From assembly GCF_003722355.1 (NCBI RefSeq), contig NZ_QWDD01000001.1, positions 992,001 to 1,056,000 of the forward strand: a DNA stretch of 64,000 nucleotides, given 5' to 3'. The notes below the pieces were generated by a model. The model had not been told where the DNA came from, searched no databases, and saw nothing but the letters and a program-made list of their open reading frames with translations. Within the stretch, counting starts at the first letter, position 1, and every line of letters begins with the position of its first letter. Shown piece by piece: positions 1 to 7,664 of this stretch. Made by a program: the position numbers and the translations under genes. The DNA is from Methylocystis hirsuta. GTDB taxonomy: Bacteria > Pseudomonadota > Alphaproteobacteria > Rhizobiales > Beijerinckiaceae.

Positions 1-19
1 ACAATAATGTTGTCTAAAT

Positions 20-463
20 ATGATTCCGACGTTCAACGAGAAGGGAAATCTCCCCCCTGGGTTGCATAAAGCCACTTGGGAGGAGTTCACCGAAAGGTAT
101 GGCGTAACAACTCACCGCAAGCGTCTAATCGAGCTTATGCAGAAGCTGATAGTGCACTTAAAAGAAGTGCAATGTCAAAATCTGTTTGTCGATGGTAGCT
201 TCGTAACGAATAAAGAGGTGCCAAATGATTATGATGCATGCTGGGATGTGACCGGGGTAAAAATAGAACGAATGGACCCAGTACTCTTGGTCTTCACAAC
301 AGAGGGCAAGGAGAAGATGGTGATAAAATACGGTGGTGATCTTCGGCCGGACAAGTTCTCGCCATTTGAAACGAATGTTAGCTATCTGGAATTTTTCCAG
401 ATAGATCGTGAGGGGGACCGAAAGGGCATCATCCATCTCTCTCTTCAGGAGATAGAGCTATGA
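20..463 (+). CDS. DUF6932-like nucleotidyltransferase-fold protein
   Basis: This 147-residue protein resembles the DUF6932 family (N-terminal IP.F...G.LPPG.H.ATWEEF pattern). The segment GSFVTNKEVPNDYDACWD, around residues 59-76, has the GS...D-x-D layout of the polymerase-beta nucleotidyltransferase active site, so a minimal nucleotidyltransferase fold is likely. The substrate is unknown. The stop codon overlaps the start of an XRE-type regulator (ATGA), so the two are translationally coupled. Base composition is more AT-rich than the surrounding DNA, which suggests transfer. I infer a toxin-antitoxin or defence role from this pairing; nothing in the sequence proves activity. Confidence 0.7.
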   Translation: MIPTFNEKGNLPPGLHKATWEEFTERYGVTTHRKRLIELMQKLIVHLKEVQCQNLFVDGSFVTNKEVPNDYDACWDVTGVKIERMDPVLLVFTTEGKEKMVIKYGGDLRPDKFSPFETNVSYLEFFQIDREGDRKGIIHLSLQEIEL

Positions 464-891
464 TCAAGAATGAACGGCAGCTTGCTGCTGCCAAAAAGCA
501 GCTTGCTGTACTGACAAAAGCAGCAAATGCTTTGCGGAAAGCCGGGTCATCAGATCCAATGAATGCTGTTCGGATCAGCTCTCTGGAAGCAGATGCTGAG
601 AAGCTCAATATGCAAATACAGACATACAACAAAGCATCAGAAGGTGTTTTTGATGCTGCCTGCCTTACGTCTGTTGAGCATGTAGGCGAGGAGCTAATAA
701 ATGCCCGAATTGCAAGTGGGCTTACTCAGGAGCAGTTGGCGAGGAAGGCCAGCTTGGAAGCTCAGCAAATTCAAAGATGGGAAAGTACTCTGTATCAAAC
801 TACTAACCTAAAGACTTTAAAAAGGATAAGGGATATTATAATGTCTTCAATTGGACATGAAAAGAATGCGGTTTTCTGTGAGTGTGATTGA
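460..891 (+). CDS. XRE-family helix-turn-helix protein, partner of the DUF6932 gene
   Basis: The protein has 143 residues. Residues 1-65 are rich in Lys, Ala, Gln and Leu and look like a coiled coil. Residues 75-130 carry a helix-turn-helix of the Cro/C1 type (ELINARIASGLTQEQLARKA, then QQIQRWES). It starts inside the stop codon of the upstream nucleotidyltransferase-like gene (ATGA), so the two form one operon. In such pairs the HTH protein usually acts as antitoxin and autorepressor; that role is inferred here. A strong hairpin follows 50 bases downstream. Composition is AT-rich like its partner and unlike the next genes. Confidence 0.75.
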   Translation: MIKNERQLAAAKKQLAVLTKAANALRKAGSSDPMNAVRISSLEADAEKLNMQIQTYNKASEGVFDAACLTSVEHVGEELINARIASGLTQEQLARKASLEAQQIQRWESTLYQTTNLKTLKRIRDIIMSSIGHEKNAVFCECD

Positions 892-943
892 CGGTGTCAA
901 TGCGTGGGGAGTTGTTTTTGGCTTTCCACGCTAAAGGCATGGG

Positions 944-983
944 CTCCTTGGCCGTCAGCTTTAAATTGCTGGCGGCCAAGGAG
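944..983 (+). terminator. Stem-loop after the nucleotidyltransferase/XRE pair
   Basis: A 16-base stem (944-959 with 968-983, one G-T pair) encloses an 8-base AT loop. No long T-tract follows, so termination would be weak, or the hairpin may be a remnant of a repeat. Bases 984-1158 show no gene. Confidence 0.5.
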
Positions 984-1158
984 TGTACAATATTGTTTGT
1001 GGCCTATTGTAAAGAGTGATGGATGGACGAAGCGATCAAGATTTATGCACAAAACCCGCGCCTTCGATTTTTAAGGGCTCTCCCCGTGCAAAATGACACG
1101 CGAAATGATGGGCTGATTCCCCCTAGTTAAGACAAGGGCCTTTCGGGAAACAAAGCCC

Positions 1159-1410
1159 ATGCCAATCGGCATCCCTGATCAGGAAGCTTAGTTTGAGGCG
1201 CTCGTTGCACAGGGCAACTTCTCCTTGATCGAGGAAGCCGTCGGCCAACAACATGGATGAATGCATCGCCGAGCGAGAGCTTGGAAATGACGATTTGGCT
1301 TGGGCCAAGCCACTTGTCGAAGCGGGGCGCTTGAACGCGGGGAATTTATTTCGCTTGAGGAGCATAAGGCGCGTAACGCGGCCCGTCTTGCGGCGCTCAA
1401 AAGGGTGACG
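1159..1410 (+). pseudogene. Decayed ParD-type antitoxin
   Basis: Joining three frames gives a protein with the shape of the small ribbon-helix-helix antitoxins of alphaproteobacteria: FEALVAQGNFSLIEEAV, then DDLAWAKPLVEAGR, then LERGEFISLEEHKARNAARL. The reading is broken by an in-frame TAG at 1190-1192 and by two frameshifts, near 1250 and near 1330. The gene is therefore not functional. The family assignment is from remembered family patterns and is moderate in certainty. Confidence 0.5.
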
Positions 1411-1530
1411 CCTTGCGTATCGTCGCTGACCTGCCGACGCGGATTGGGCCGAGATTCTCGCCGAGGTGCCGGTGAAGCGGCTTATCGCGCCGCCGACAAA
1501 TACAGTCGTGGCGTTGAGAGCCTCTCACGC
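1405..1530 (+). pseudogene. Truncated ParE/RelE-type toxin remnant
   Basis: Directly after the antitoxin remnant, two frames give DADWAEILAE and then GEAAYRAADKYSRGVESL. These match the order of the N-terminal helices of ParE toxins. The piece stops where the convergent ctrA gene ends, so most of the toxin is missing. Together with the preceding fragment it is a dead ParDE-type module. Confidence 0.4.
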
Positions 1531-2226
1531 CGTAATGCGCTCGTCCGCTTCGCTTGGCTCGCGCAGCACATAGCCGCGGCCCCAGACGGTCTCGATGTAG
1601 TTGCGGCCTTCGCTGGCGTTGGCGAGTTTCTTGCGCAATTTGCAAATGAACACGTCGATGATCTTCAATTCGGGCTCGTCCATCCCGCCATAAAGATGAT
1701 TGAGGAACATCTCCTTCGTCAGCGTCGTGCCCTTGCGCAGCGAGAGCAACTCCAGCATCTGATATTCCTTGCCGGTCAGATGCACGCGGGCGCCGCTGAC
1801 TTCCACCGTCTTCTGGTCGAGGTTGACGATGAGGTCGCCGGTGATGATGATCGATTGAGCGTGGCCCTTCGAGCGGCGGACGATGGCGTGAATGCGCGCG
1901 ACGAGTTCGTCCTTATGAAAAGGCTTCGTCAGATAATCGTCGGCGCCGAAGCCTAGGCCCTTCACCTTGTCTTCGATGCCGGCGAGTCCGGACAGAATGA
2001 GGATCGGGGTCTTCACCTTTGCGACGCGCAACGTGCGCAGCACCTCATAGCCGGACATGTCGGGCAGGTTGAGGTCGAGAAGAATAATGTCGTAATCGTA
2101 GAGTTTGCCGAGGTCGATGCCCTCTTCGCCGAGATCGGTCGTATAGACGTTGAAGTTCTCGGATTTGAGCATGAGCTCAATGCTTTGAGCCGTCGCGCTG
2201 TCGTCTTCGATCAATAAAACGCGCAT
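1525..2226 (-). CDS. ctrA: Cell-cycle response regulator CtrA
   Basis: OmpR-class response regulator of 233 residues, the master cell-cycle regulator of alphaproteobacteria. The receiver domain (1-120) has the acidic pair ED at 7-8, the phospho-acceptor Asp51 in [16 protein letters not shown] and the KPF lysine near residue 103. The C-terminal winged helix (about 125-225) includes [12 protein letters not shown] and the [10 protein letters not shown] hairpin. I chose the ATG at 2226 because the protein then begins MRVLLIEDD, as in the family; an upstream start would add 15 unrelated residues. It ends convergently against a decayed toxin-antitoxin module. Assignment is firm. Confidence 0.95.
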   Translation of the reverse strand: MRVLLIEDDSATAQSIELMLKSENFNVYTTDLGEEGIDLGKLYDYDIILLDLNLPDMSGYEVLRTLRVAKVKTPILILSGLAGIEDKVKGLGFGADDYLTKPFHKDELVARIHAIVRRSKGHAQSIIITGDLIVNLDQKTVEVSGARVHLTGKEYQMLELLSLRKGTTLTKEMFLNHLYGGMDEPELKIIDVFICKLRKKLANASEGRNYIETVWGRGYVLREPSEADERITA

Positions 2227-2737
2227 GTTGGTTCCCCACCGAGCTCCATCGTCCGCGACCGACCGCGCCAAGGACGCGCGCCGGCGGCCGGCGAGTGTCC
2301 TCGCCCCAGCGACCTGACCGACCTTCCAGCGAAGGTAAGCGGAATTGGTTAATAAACCTTCACTTACGCCTCAAACGCGGCCCTAAATCTTAATCTTGGG
2401 CGGTAAGCAAGGCGGACGCGTCACGCTACGTCTGGAAGGACACGGACAGCGACGCGAATCACGCGTCATTTCCAATCTATACGCCGCGGCGAGTCCGGGG
2501 GGCAAAGACAAAATGCCGAGTGCGGAAGGAATTGCCAGGAGCCCTATGCGCGTTCGGGCGCGCGCACTCACGGCCTCATTAGCGCCATCGCGAGGCCCAA
2601 TACACGGCGCCAATGAGGCAGCGCGACGATAGGCTTGCGATGAGCGCAGCCGATGACGCGCATGGCCTCGCAAAACGCTTCGCGCTTCTGATCCTGCGCT
2701 CTTGCCAAATGGAGACGACCGGTCGTATTATGTCGTC
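2227..2737. promoter_or_regulatory. Intergenic region upstream of ctrA and the TetR gene
   Basis: There is no convincing gene here. At 2347-2352 the minus strand reads TTAACC, a half-site of the known CtrA box, in the expected place for ctrA autoregulation. A full TTAA-N7-TTAA site was not found. The rest is GC-rich and featureless up to the TetR operator at 2715. Confidence 0.35.
2712..2728 (+). promoter_or_regulatory. Palindromic TetR operator, copy 1
   Basis: Contains the perfect 12-base palindrome ACGACCGGTCGT (2715-2726), just ahead of the TetR gene start at 2738. The same block, with one changed base, recurs at 3349-3365 before the next gene, which marks it as the binding site of this repressor. 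GACCGGTC-type cores are known for NemR/AcuR-like TetR proteins. Confidence 0.65.
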
Positions 2738-3331
2738 ATGAGCCGACGCGACGTCAAAGAGCTGAGAGAGAAGCTTCTGGACCGGGGAGTCGCCCTCCTG
2801 ATGGAGCAGGGCTATCACGGCACCGGGCTGCAGGAGCTGGTCAAGAGCGTCGGCGTGCCGAAAGGCTCCTTCTATAATTATTTCGAAAGCAAGGAAGCCT
2901 TCAGCGCCGAGGTCGTCAAACATTACATCGATCCGTTCATCAAACGGCTCGACGCGCACCTTCAGCGCAAGGATCTTGGGGCCGCGGCGGCGCTGCGCGC
3001 CTACTTCGATGAGCTGATCGAAGAGACGGAACGTCTGGATTTCCGGGGCGGATGCCTGCTTGGCAATCTCATCGGCGAGATCGGCGACACGAGCGATCTC
3101 TGCCAGACGTCGCTGCGCGAGGCCGTGCACCGCTATCGCGACAAGCTGCGCGAGGGAATCGCCCGCGCTCAGCGGGAAGGCGGTTTCCGCACGGACATGG
3201 ACGCGAAGGAAATGGCCGACTTTCTCGTCAATGTCTGGCAAGGGGCGTTGCTGCGCATGAAGATCGAGCGCTCGGTGCGTCCGCTCACGCAGTTCTGCGA
3301 CATGCTGCTCAACGGCTACTTCAAGGCGTGA
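2738..3331 (+). CDS. TetR/AcrR family transcriptional regulator
   Basis: A 197-residue TetR repressor. Residues 1-60 form the HTH domain, with GYHGTGLQELVKSVGVPKGSFYNYFESKEAF as its core. The remainder is an all-helical ligand-binding domain of the AcuR/NemR-like kind. The ATG at 2738 gives the typical start MSRRDVKELREKLLDRG. A palindrome lies directly upstream and a near copy lies before the DUF4242-mtoX operon, so it probably represses both itself and methanethiol oxidation genes. The inducer is unknown; methanethiol, formaldehyde or a related electrophile are guesses. Confidence 0.88.
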   Translation: MSRRDVKELREKLLDRGVALLMEQGYHGTGLQELVKSVGVPKGSFYNYFESKEAFSAEVVKHYIDPFIKRLDAHLQRKDLGAAAALRAYFDELIEETERLDFRGGCLLGNLIGEIGDTSDLCQTSLREAVHRYRDKLREGIARAQREGGFRTDMDAKEMADFLVNVWQGALLRMKIERSVRPLTQFCDMLLNGYFKA

Positions 3332-3348
3332 TCGATTTGCGCCCGAGT

Positions 3349-3365
3349 GAGACGACCGGTCATAT
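3349..3365 (+). promoter_or_regulatory. Palindromic TetR operator, copy 2
   Basis: This matches the 17 bases at 2712-2728 with one difference. The core GACCGGTC is intact. It lies 30 bases before the ATG of the DUF4242 gene, so it should control the mtoX operon. Confidence 0.65.
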
Positions 3366-3394
3366 CAATTTGGGCTCTAAGTAGGGAAAAGACG

Positions 3395-3670
3395 ATGCCG
3401 AAATTCATCATCGAACGGGAGATCCCCGGCGCCGGGAAGATGACGCAGGCCGATCTCCAGGCGATCTCGCAGCGCTCCTGCGCCGTCCTGCGCGCTCTCG
3501 GCCCGCAGACGCAATGGATCGAAAGCTACGTCACCGACGACAAGGTCTACTGCGTCTACATCGCCGAGAACGCGGCGGCGATCAAAGAACATGCGGAGCA
3601 AGGAGGCTTTCCGGCCAACCGGATCAGCGAAGTCAGGGCGATCATAGACCCTGCGACGGCTGACCAATAA
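3395..3670 (+). CDS. DUF4242 domain protein
   Basis: A 91-residue soluble protein of the DUF4242 (SCO4226-like) ferredoxin-like family: MPKFIIEREIPGAG at the start, WIESYVTDDKVYCVYIAENA in the middle and a DPATAD tail. Some relatives bind nickel; the role here is unknown. The ATG at 3395 is chosen because it follows GGGAAAAG and yields the family N-terminus. It is the first gene of the mtoX operon, 14 bases ahead of mtoX, and lies directly behind a TetR operator. Confidence 0.8.
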   Translation: MPKFIIEREIPGAGKMTQADLQAISQRSCAVLRALGPQTQWIESYVTDDKVYCVYIAENAAAIKEHAEQGGFPANRISEVRAIIDPATADQ

Positions 3671-3684
3671 GGGAGAGTGGTTGA

Positions 3685-4968
3685 ATGAAGAGCTTGCCGT
3701 TGCGCGCAGCAGTGTGTGCGCTTGTATCCGCCTTTGCGCTTTCGCCGGCCGTCGCGGATGAGACCTGCAACTCGCCTTTCATGAGCGGGCTGATCAAGGG
3801 ACAGGAGCAATATCTCCACGTCTGGACGCTCGGCGAGAAGGGCGTCGGCGACGGGTCCGACAAGCTCGTCACGATCGACGTCATTCCCGGCTCCACGACC
3901 TACGGAAAGGTGATTCACACGATCGCCGTCGGCGGACGCGGCGAAGCGCATCACATGGGATTCACCGACGATCGCAAATATCTCTGGGCGGGCCGTCTCG
4001 ACGACAGCAAGATTTTCATCTTCGACGTCGGCTCCGATCCGTCGACGCCGAAGCTCGTCAAAACCATCGACAATCTCGCCGAGAGCACGGGCTATGTCGG
4101 TCCGCATACGTTCTACGCGCTGCCCGGCCGCATGCTGGTGCAGGCGCTTTCGAACAAGAAGGATCACGGCGGCGTCACCGGGCTGATCACCTACAACAAC
4201 GCTGGCGAACTCGTGACGACGACGCCGATGCCGCTCAATGACGGCGGCGACGGCTATGGCTATGACATCGCCATCAATCCCGCCCAGAACCGCATGCTGA
4301 CGTCGAGCTTCACCGGCTGGACCAATTACATGATGGATCTTTCCCAGCTCATCCAAGACGATTCCGCGATGAAGAATTTCGGGAACACGATGGTGATGTG
4401 GGACTTAAAGGCGATGAAGCCTCAAAAGGTGTTTTCCGTTCCCGGCGCGCCGCTCGAAATTCGCTGGGCGCTGAAGCCGGGGGCCAATTGGGCGATCACC
4501 GCCGGCGCGCTCACCTCGAAACTTTACCTGATCAAAGAGGACGACAAGAACGAGTGGCAGGCGAAAGCCGTCGCCGACGTCGGCGATCCAGCCAAGATTC
4601 CCTTGCCCGTCGACATCTCGATTGCGTCCGACGCGTCGTCGCTCTGGGTCAACACATTCATGGACGGAACGGCGCGGCTCTTTGATCTTTCCAATCCCGA
4701 AGCGCCCAAACAGGTCTATTCCAAAAAGATCGGCGCGCAGGTGAACATGGTCTCGCAAAGCTGGGACGGGAAGCGCGTTTATTTCACCACCTCGCTGCTC
4801 GCCAATTGGGACAAGAAGGGCGCCGAGAACGAGCAGTTCCTCAAGGGCTACTCATGGGACGGAAAGGAGCTCAAGGAGGATTTCGTCGTCGACTTCCATA
4901 AGGAGGGACTCGGCCGCGCGCATCATATGAAATTCACCGCGCGCGCCCAGAAGGCCGAGCTGCCGTGA
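3685..4968 (+). CDS. mtoX: Methanethiol oxidase (selenium-binding protein family)
   Basis: This 427-residue protein belongs to the SBP56/methanethiol oxidase family, which converts methanethiol to formaldehyde, sulfide and peroxide in the periplasm. Residues 1-24 are a signal peptide ending AVADE. Beta-propeller signatures follow: GRGEAHHMGFTDD, GYVGPHTFYALPG, APLEIRWALKPG and a closing GLGRAHHMKFT; these His residues are candidate metal ligands. The next genes encode SCO1/SenC and a MauG-like dihaem protein, the arrangement reported for bacterial mtoX operons. A methylotroph can use the formaldehyde. The SCO start codon overlaps this stop. Confidence 0.9.
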   Translation: MKSLPLRAAVCALVSAFALSPAVADETCNSPFMSGLIKGQEQYLHVWTLGEKGVGDGSDKLVTIDVIPGSTTYGKVIHTIAVGGRGEAHHMGFTDDRKYLWAGRLDDSKIFIFDVGSDPSTPKLVKTIDNLAESTGYVGPHTFYALPGRMLVQALSNKKDHGGVTGLITYNNAGELVTTTPMPLNDGGDGYGYDIAINPAQNRMLTSSFTGWTNYMMDLSQLIQDDSAMKNFGNTMVMWDLKAMKPQKVFSVPGAPLEIRWALKPGANWAITAGALTSKLYLIKEDDKNEWQAKAVADVGDPAKIPLPVDISIASDASSLWVNTFMDGTARLFDLSNPEAPKQVYSKKIGAQVNMVSQSWDGKRVYFTTSLLANWDKKGAENEQFLKGYSWDGKELKEDFVVDFHKEGLGRAHHMKFTARAQKAELP

Positions 4969-5714
4969 CGGGCGGAGCAGAACACGCGAAGGGCGCGCGC
5001 GCGCCTTTCGCCGCGTTCGTCGGTCTCGCGCTGCTTTTGGCGACGCTCTTGGCCACGCCCTTGGCCGCGCCGCTGCGCGCGGCTGAGACGCGCGCGCAGG
5101 CTACCACCGCCGACGCCGCGCATCTTCCGCGGCCGGGCGCTTATGTTCTTCAGCGCATTCAGCGCATGCCCGATGCGCAACTGCTCGACGCCGAGGGCAG
5201 GGCGGCGCAGCTCTCCGCCTATACGCGCGGCGCGGTGACGGCTCTCGCTTTCTTCTACGCCCATTGCGTCGATCCGGCAGGCTGCCCCCTCGCATGGTCG
5301 ACCTTCGAGGCCGTGGCGCGCGACGCCAACGACGATCCGCTGCTCAAATCGAGATTGCGGCTCGTCTTCGCGAGCCTCGATCCCGAACATGATACGCCCA
5401 AGGTCATGCGTCTGCTTCAAAGCAGCGAGAACGAAGCCGGCGGCGCGCCCTGGGCGTTTCTCACCAGCCGTTCGCTGAACGATCTCTCGCCGCTGGTCAC
5501 GCAAATGGGCCAGGACATTGCGTTCGAGACCGACCAAACCGGGCGTCGGTCCGGCGCGATCAATCATATGCTCAAAGTCTTTCTCGTCGATCCCGACGGC
5601 TGGGTGCGCGAGATCTACAGCGCCGCCTTCCTCACGCCCGAAAATCTGCTCAACGACGCGCGCACGCTCGCCATGGAGTTTCCGGAGGCGGTCAACCGGC
5701 TGAAGGAACGCTGA
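4965..5714 (+). CDS. SCO1/SenC family copper-handling protein
   Basis: A 249-residue exported thioredoxin-fold protein expected to deliver copper to, or help mature, the upstream methanethiol oxidase. Residues 15-40 form a membrane/signal segment. The metal site appears as HCVDPAGCPLAW (about residues 99-110) with a distal His in INHMLKVFLVDPDG (about 199-212). The cysteines are five residues apart rather than three as in classical SCO1 (CxxxC). It starts with GTG overlapping the mtoX stop (GTGA), so translation is coupled. Confidence 0.82.
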   Translation: MTGGAEHAKGARAPFAAFVGLALLLATLLATPLAAPLRAAETRAQATTADAAHLPRPGAYVLQRIQRMPDAQLLDAEGRAAQLSAYTRGAVTALAFFYAHCVDPAGCPLAWSTFEAVARDANDDPLLKSRLRLVFASLDPEHDTPKVMRLLQSSENEAGGAPWAFLTSRSLNDLSPLVTQMGQDIAFETDQTGRRSGAINHMLKVFLVDPDGWVREIYSAAFLTPENLLNDARTLAMEFPEAVNRLKER

Positions 5715-5715
5715 G

Positions 5716-6795
5716 ATGCGCCGCGCCGCGCCGGCTTTTCTTGCCGTTTTTCTTGCCCTCTTTCTTGCCCTGATGCTTTTCGCTGCGCCGGCGGGCGCGC
5801 AGGAGCCGCCACGGTTGGGGCTGCCGCCCGTTCCCGCAATGGTCGCGGGAACGCCGGCCATGCGCAGGCTTGGCGAAAAGCTTTTCTTCGACCGCAGTCT
5901 TTCCGTGAACGGCACGCTGTCCTGCGCCATGTGCCACATTCCCGCGCAGGGCTTCGCCTCCAATCAAAGCGCTCTCTCGATCGGCATGGAGGGGCGGTCG
6001 CTGCGGCGCAACGCGCCCTCGCTCTATAATGTCGCCTTCAAGAAATTCCTGTTTCACGACGGCCGCGAGACCGATCTCGCCGCGCAGGTCTGGGGGCCGC
6101 TGCTCGCGGCCGACGAGATGGGCAATTCCGGCATCGGCCCGCTTGTCGCCCGGCTTCGCGCCGACGCCGAATATGGACCGTTGTTCGAGGCGGCCTTTCC
6201 GGGCGAGGGCGCGACAATGATGACGCTCGGGCGCGCGATCGCCGCCTATGAAGCTTCGCTGCTGCGCGGCGGCGGGCGTTTCGATCGCGCCGTCTACGGC
6301 GGCGAACGGGGGGCGCTGACGCCTCGGGAGTGGAAGGGCTATGAGCTTTTCATCGGCAAGGCGGGCTGCGCCGCCTGCCATGTCATTGGACCCGAGGCGG
6401 CGCTTTTCACTGATCAGTCCTGGCATAACACAGGCGTCGCGTTTCGGTCCGGGCCGGCGGGCGGCAAAAGGCTGGTGCAACTTGCGCCCGGCGTCCTCCA
6501 AAATGTCGACCTCGCGGCGGTCGGCCTAGCTCAGACCGGCGCGCCGAATGACGTTGGCCGTTTCGAGATCACCAACGCGCCCGCCGACCGTTGGGCCTAT
6601 ACGACGCCGATGCTGCGCGGCGTCAGCGAGAGTTCCCCCTACATGCATGACGGAAGCTTGAGGACGCTGGCCGAGGTCATCGCGTTTTACGATCGAGGCG
6701 GGGGAGCCAATCCATCGCTCGACCCGAAAATCCGCCCTCTGGGTCTGACCGCGCAAGAAAAAGCGGCGCTCGTCGCCTTTCTCGAGGCGCTCTGA
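5716..6795 (+). CDS. MauG/cytochrome c peroxidase-like dihaem protein
   Basis: A 359-residue dihaem c-type cytochrome. Residues 1-29 are a signal peptide ending AGAQE. The two haem motifs are CAMCH (about residue 73) and CAACH (about residue 218), followed by a C-terminal YMHDGSLRTLAEVIAFYD that matches the peroxidase/MauG fold. It lies one base after the SCO gene. In mtoX operons this protein is thought to help mature methanethiol oxidase by an oxidative cofactor step; that role is inferred by analogy with MauG. Confidence 0.85.
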   Translation: MRRAAPAFLAVFLALFLALMLFAAPAGAQEPPRLGLPPVPAMVAGTPAMRRLGEKLFFDRSLSVNGTLSCAMCHIPAQGFASNQSALSIGMEGRSLRRNAPSLYNVAFKKFLFHDGRETDLAAQVWGPLLAADEMGNSGIGPLVARLRADAEYGPLFEAAFPGEGATMMTLGRAIAAYEASLLRGGGRFDRAVYGGERGALTPREWKGYELFIGKAGCAACHVIGPEAALFTDQSWHNTGVAFRSGPAGGKRLVQLAPGVLQNVDLAAVGLAQTGAPNDVGRFEITNAPADRWAYTTPMLRGVSESSPYMHDGSLRTLAEVIAFYDRGGGANPSLDPKIRPLGLTAQEKAALVAFLEAL

Positions 6796-6875
6796 GATCC
6801 GACTCCCTGGTCGTTGGAGCCGCCGCATTTGGCTTGTTTTGGACCGGCGCAGGCGCAAAACGCCCGCGACAAACA

Positions 6876-6905
6876 TTGACTTGAACGCGCGCTTTCTCCT
6901 ATATG
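6876..6905 (+). promoter_or_regulatory. Candidate housekeeping promoter for rpmH-rnpA-yidC
   Basis: TTGACT (6876-6881) and TATATG (6900-6905) are separated by 18 bases, a good sigma-70 layout. It lies about 165 bases before the rpmH start codon in an otherwise empty spacer. Confidence 0.5.
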
Positions 6906-7071
6906 CCTGCGATCGGCGCCGCTCCAAAAGGGGCGGCGAATGTTTTGTGACGGCTGCGCGTCGTCGGGGACGCCGAAGGGTTTTTAAGCCGTCTGCGGCC
7001 AGGCCGTCGACGGCGACAGCAAGACGAGCGCGAGAGCGGGCGTAAGTCCCTTTCGCCAGCGGAGAAGAACG

Positions 7072-7206
7072 GTGAAAAGGACATTTCAGCCCAGCAAGAT
7101 CGTGCGCAAGCGCCGTCACGGCTTTCGCGCCCGCATGGCCACGGTCGGCGGCCGCAACGTTATCGCCGCGCGGCGCGCCCGCGGACGCAAGCGTCTCTCG
7201 GCCTAA
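7072..7206 (+). CDS. rpmH: 50S ribosomal protein L34
   Basis: A 44-residue basic protein with the invariant L34 pattern: MKRTFQPSK at the start, then [11 protein letters not shown], and a C-terminus rich in Arg and Lys. It begins with GTG, preceded by GGAGAAG. It is the first gene of the usual rpmH-rnpA-yidC operon and sits in the large ribosomal subunit. Size and sequence are as expected. Confidence 0.95.
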   Translation: MKRTFQPSKIVRKRRHGFRARMATVGGRNVIAARRARGRKRLSA

Positions 7207-7238
7207 TCCGGCTCTGAACGGACGAGGCGGATGACTGC

Positions 7239-7664
7239 ATGAAGGCGCAAGTCCCCGCCGAAGATGAGAAGTCCCCACGCCCGGAGACTTTGCGCCGGCG
7301 CGGGGATTTTGTGCGCGTGTCGCGCGGCGCGCGGGTCGCCATGCCCGCCTTTACGGTGCAGATGGCGCCTCGGGAGAACGCGGACTCGCATGCGCCCGCC
7401 CGTTTCGGCCTGACCGTCACACGGAAGGTCGCCGGCGCGGTTGGGCGCAACCGGATTCGCCGCAGGCTCCGCGAAGCCATGCGGCTCGGCGGCGCCCTTG
7501 GCGCGAAGCCCGGTCGCGATTACGTCTTCGTCGCGCGGCGCATGGCCCTCGCGGCGCCATTCGCCGAACTGCTCGCGCAAATGACTGAAGGACTCGCCAG
7601 ATTGAATGATCGCGGCGGGGCGGCTTCGAGACGCAAACAGGAAGACAGGCTTACGCGGCCATGA
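7239..7664 (+). CDS. rnpA: Ribonuclease P protein component
   Basis: A 141-residue basic protein that joins the RNA subunit of RNase P to remove tRNA 5' leaders. The family core [27 protein letters not shown] at residues 54-80 contains the RNR RNA-binding helix ([10 protein letters not shown]). It lies 32 bases after rpmH and overlaps yidC by four bases (ATGA). Confidence 0.93.
   Translation: MKAQVPAEDEKSPRPETLRRRGDFVRVSRGARVAMPAFTVQMAPRENADSHAPARFGLTVTRKVAGAVGRNRIRRRLREAMRLGGALGAKPGRDYVFVARRMALAAPFAELLAQMTEGLARLNDRGGAASRRKQEDRLTRP

Noticed and set aside
1300..1956. Long plus-strand open frame of 218 codons
   Set aside because: It runs antisense through ctrA. Only its first part resembles a real protein and that belongs to the decayed antitoxin.
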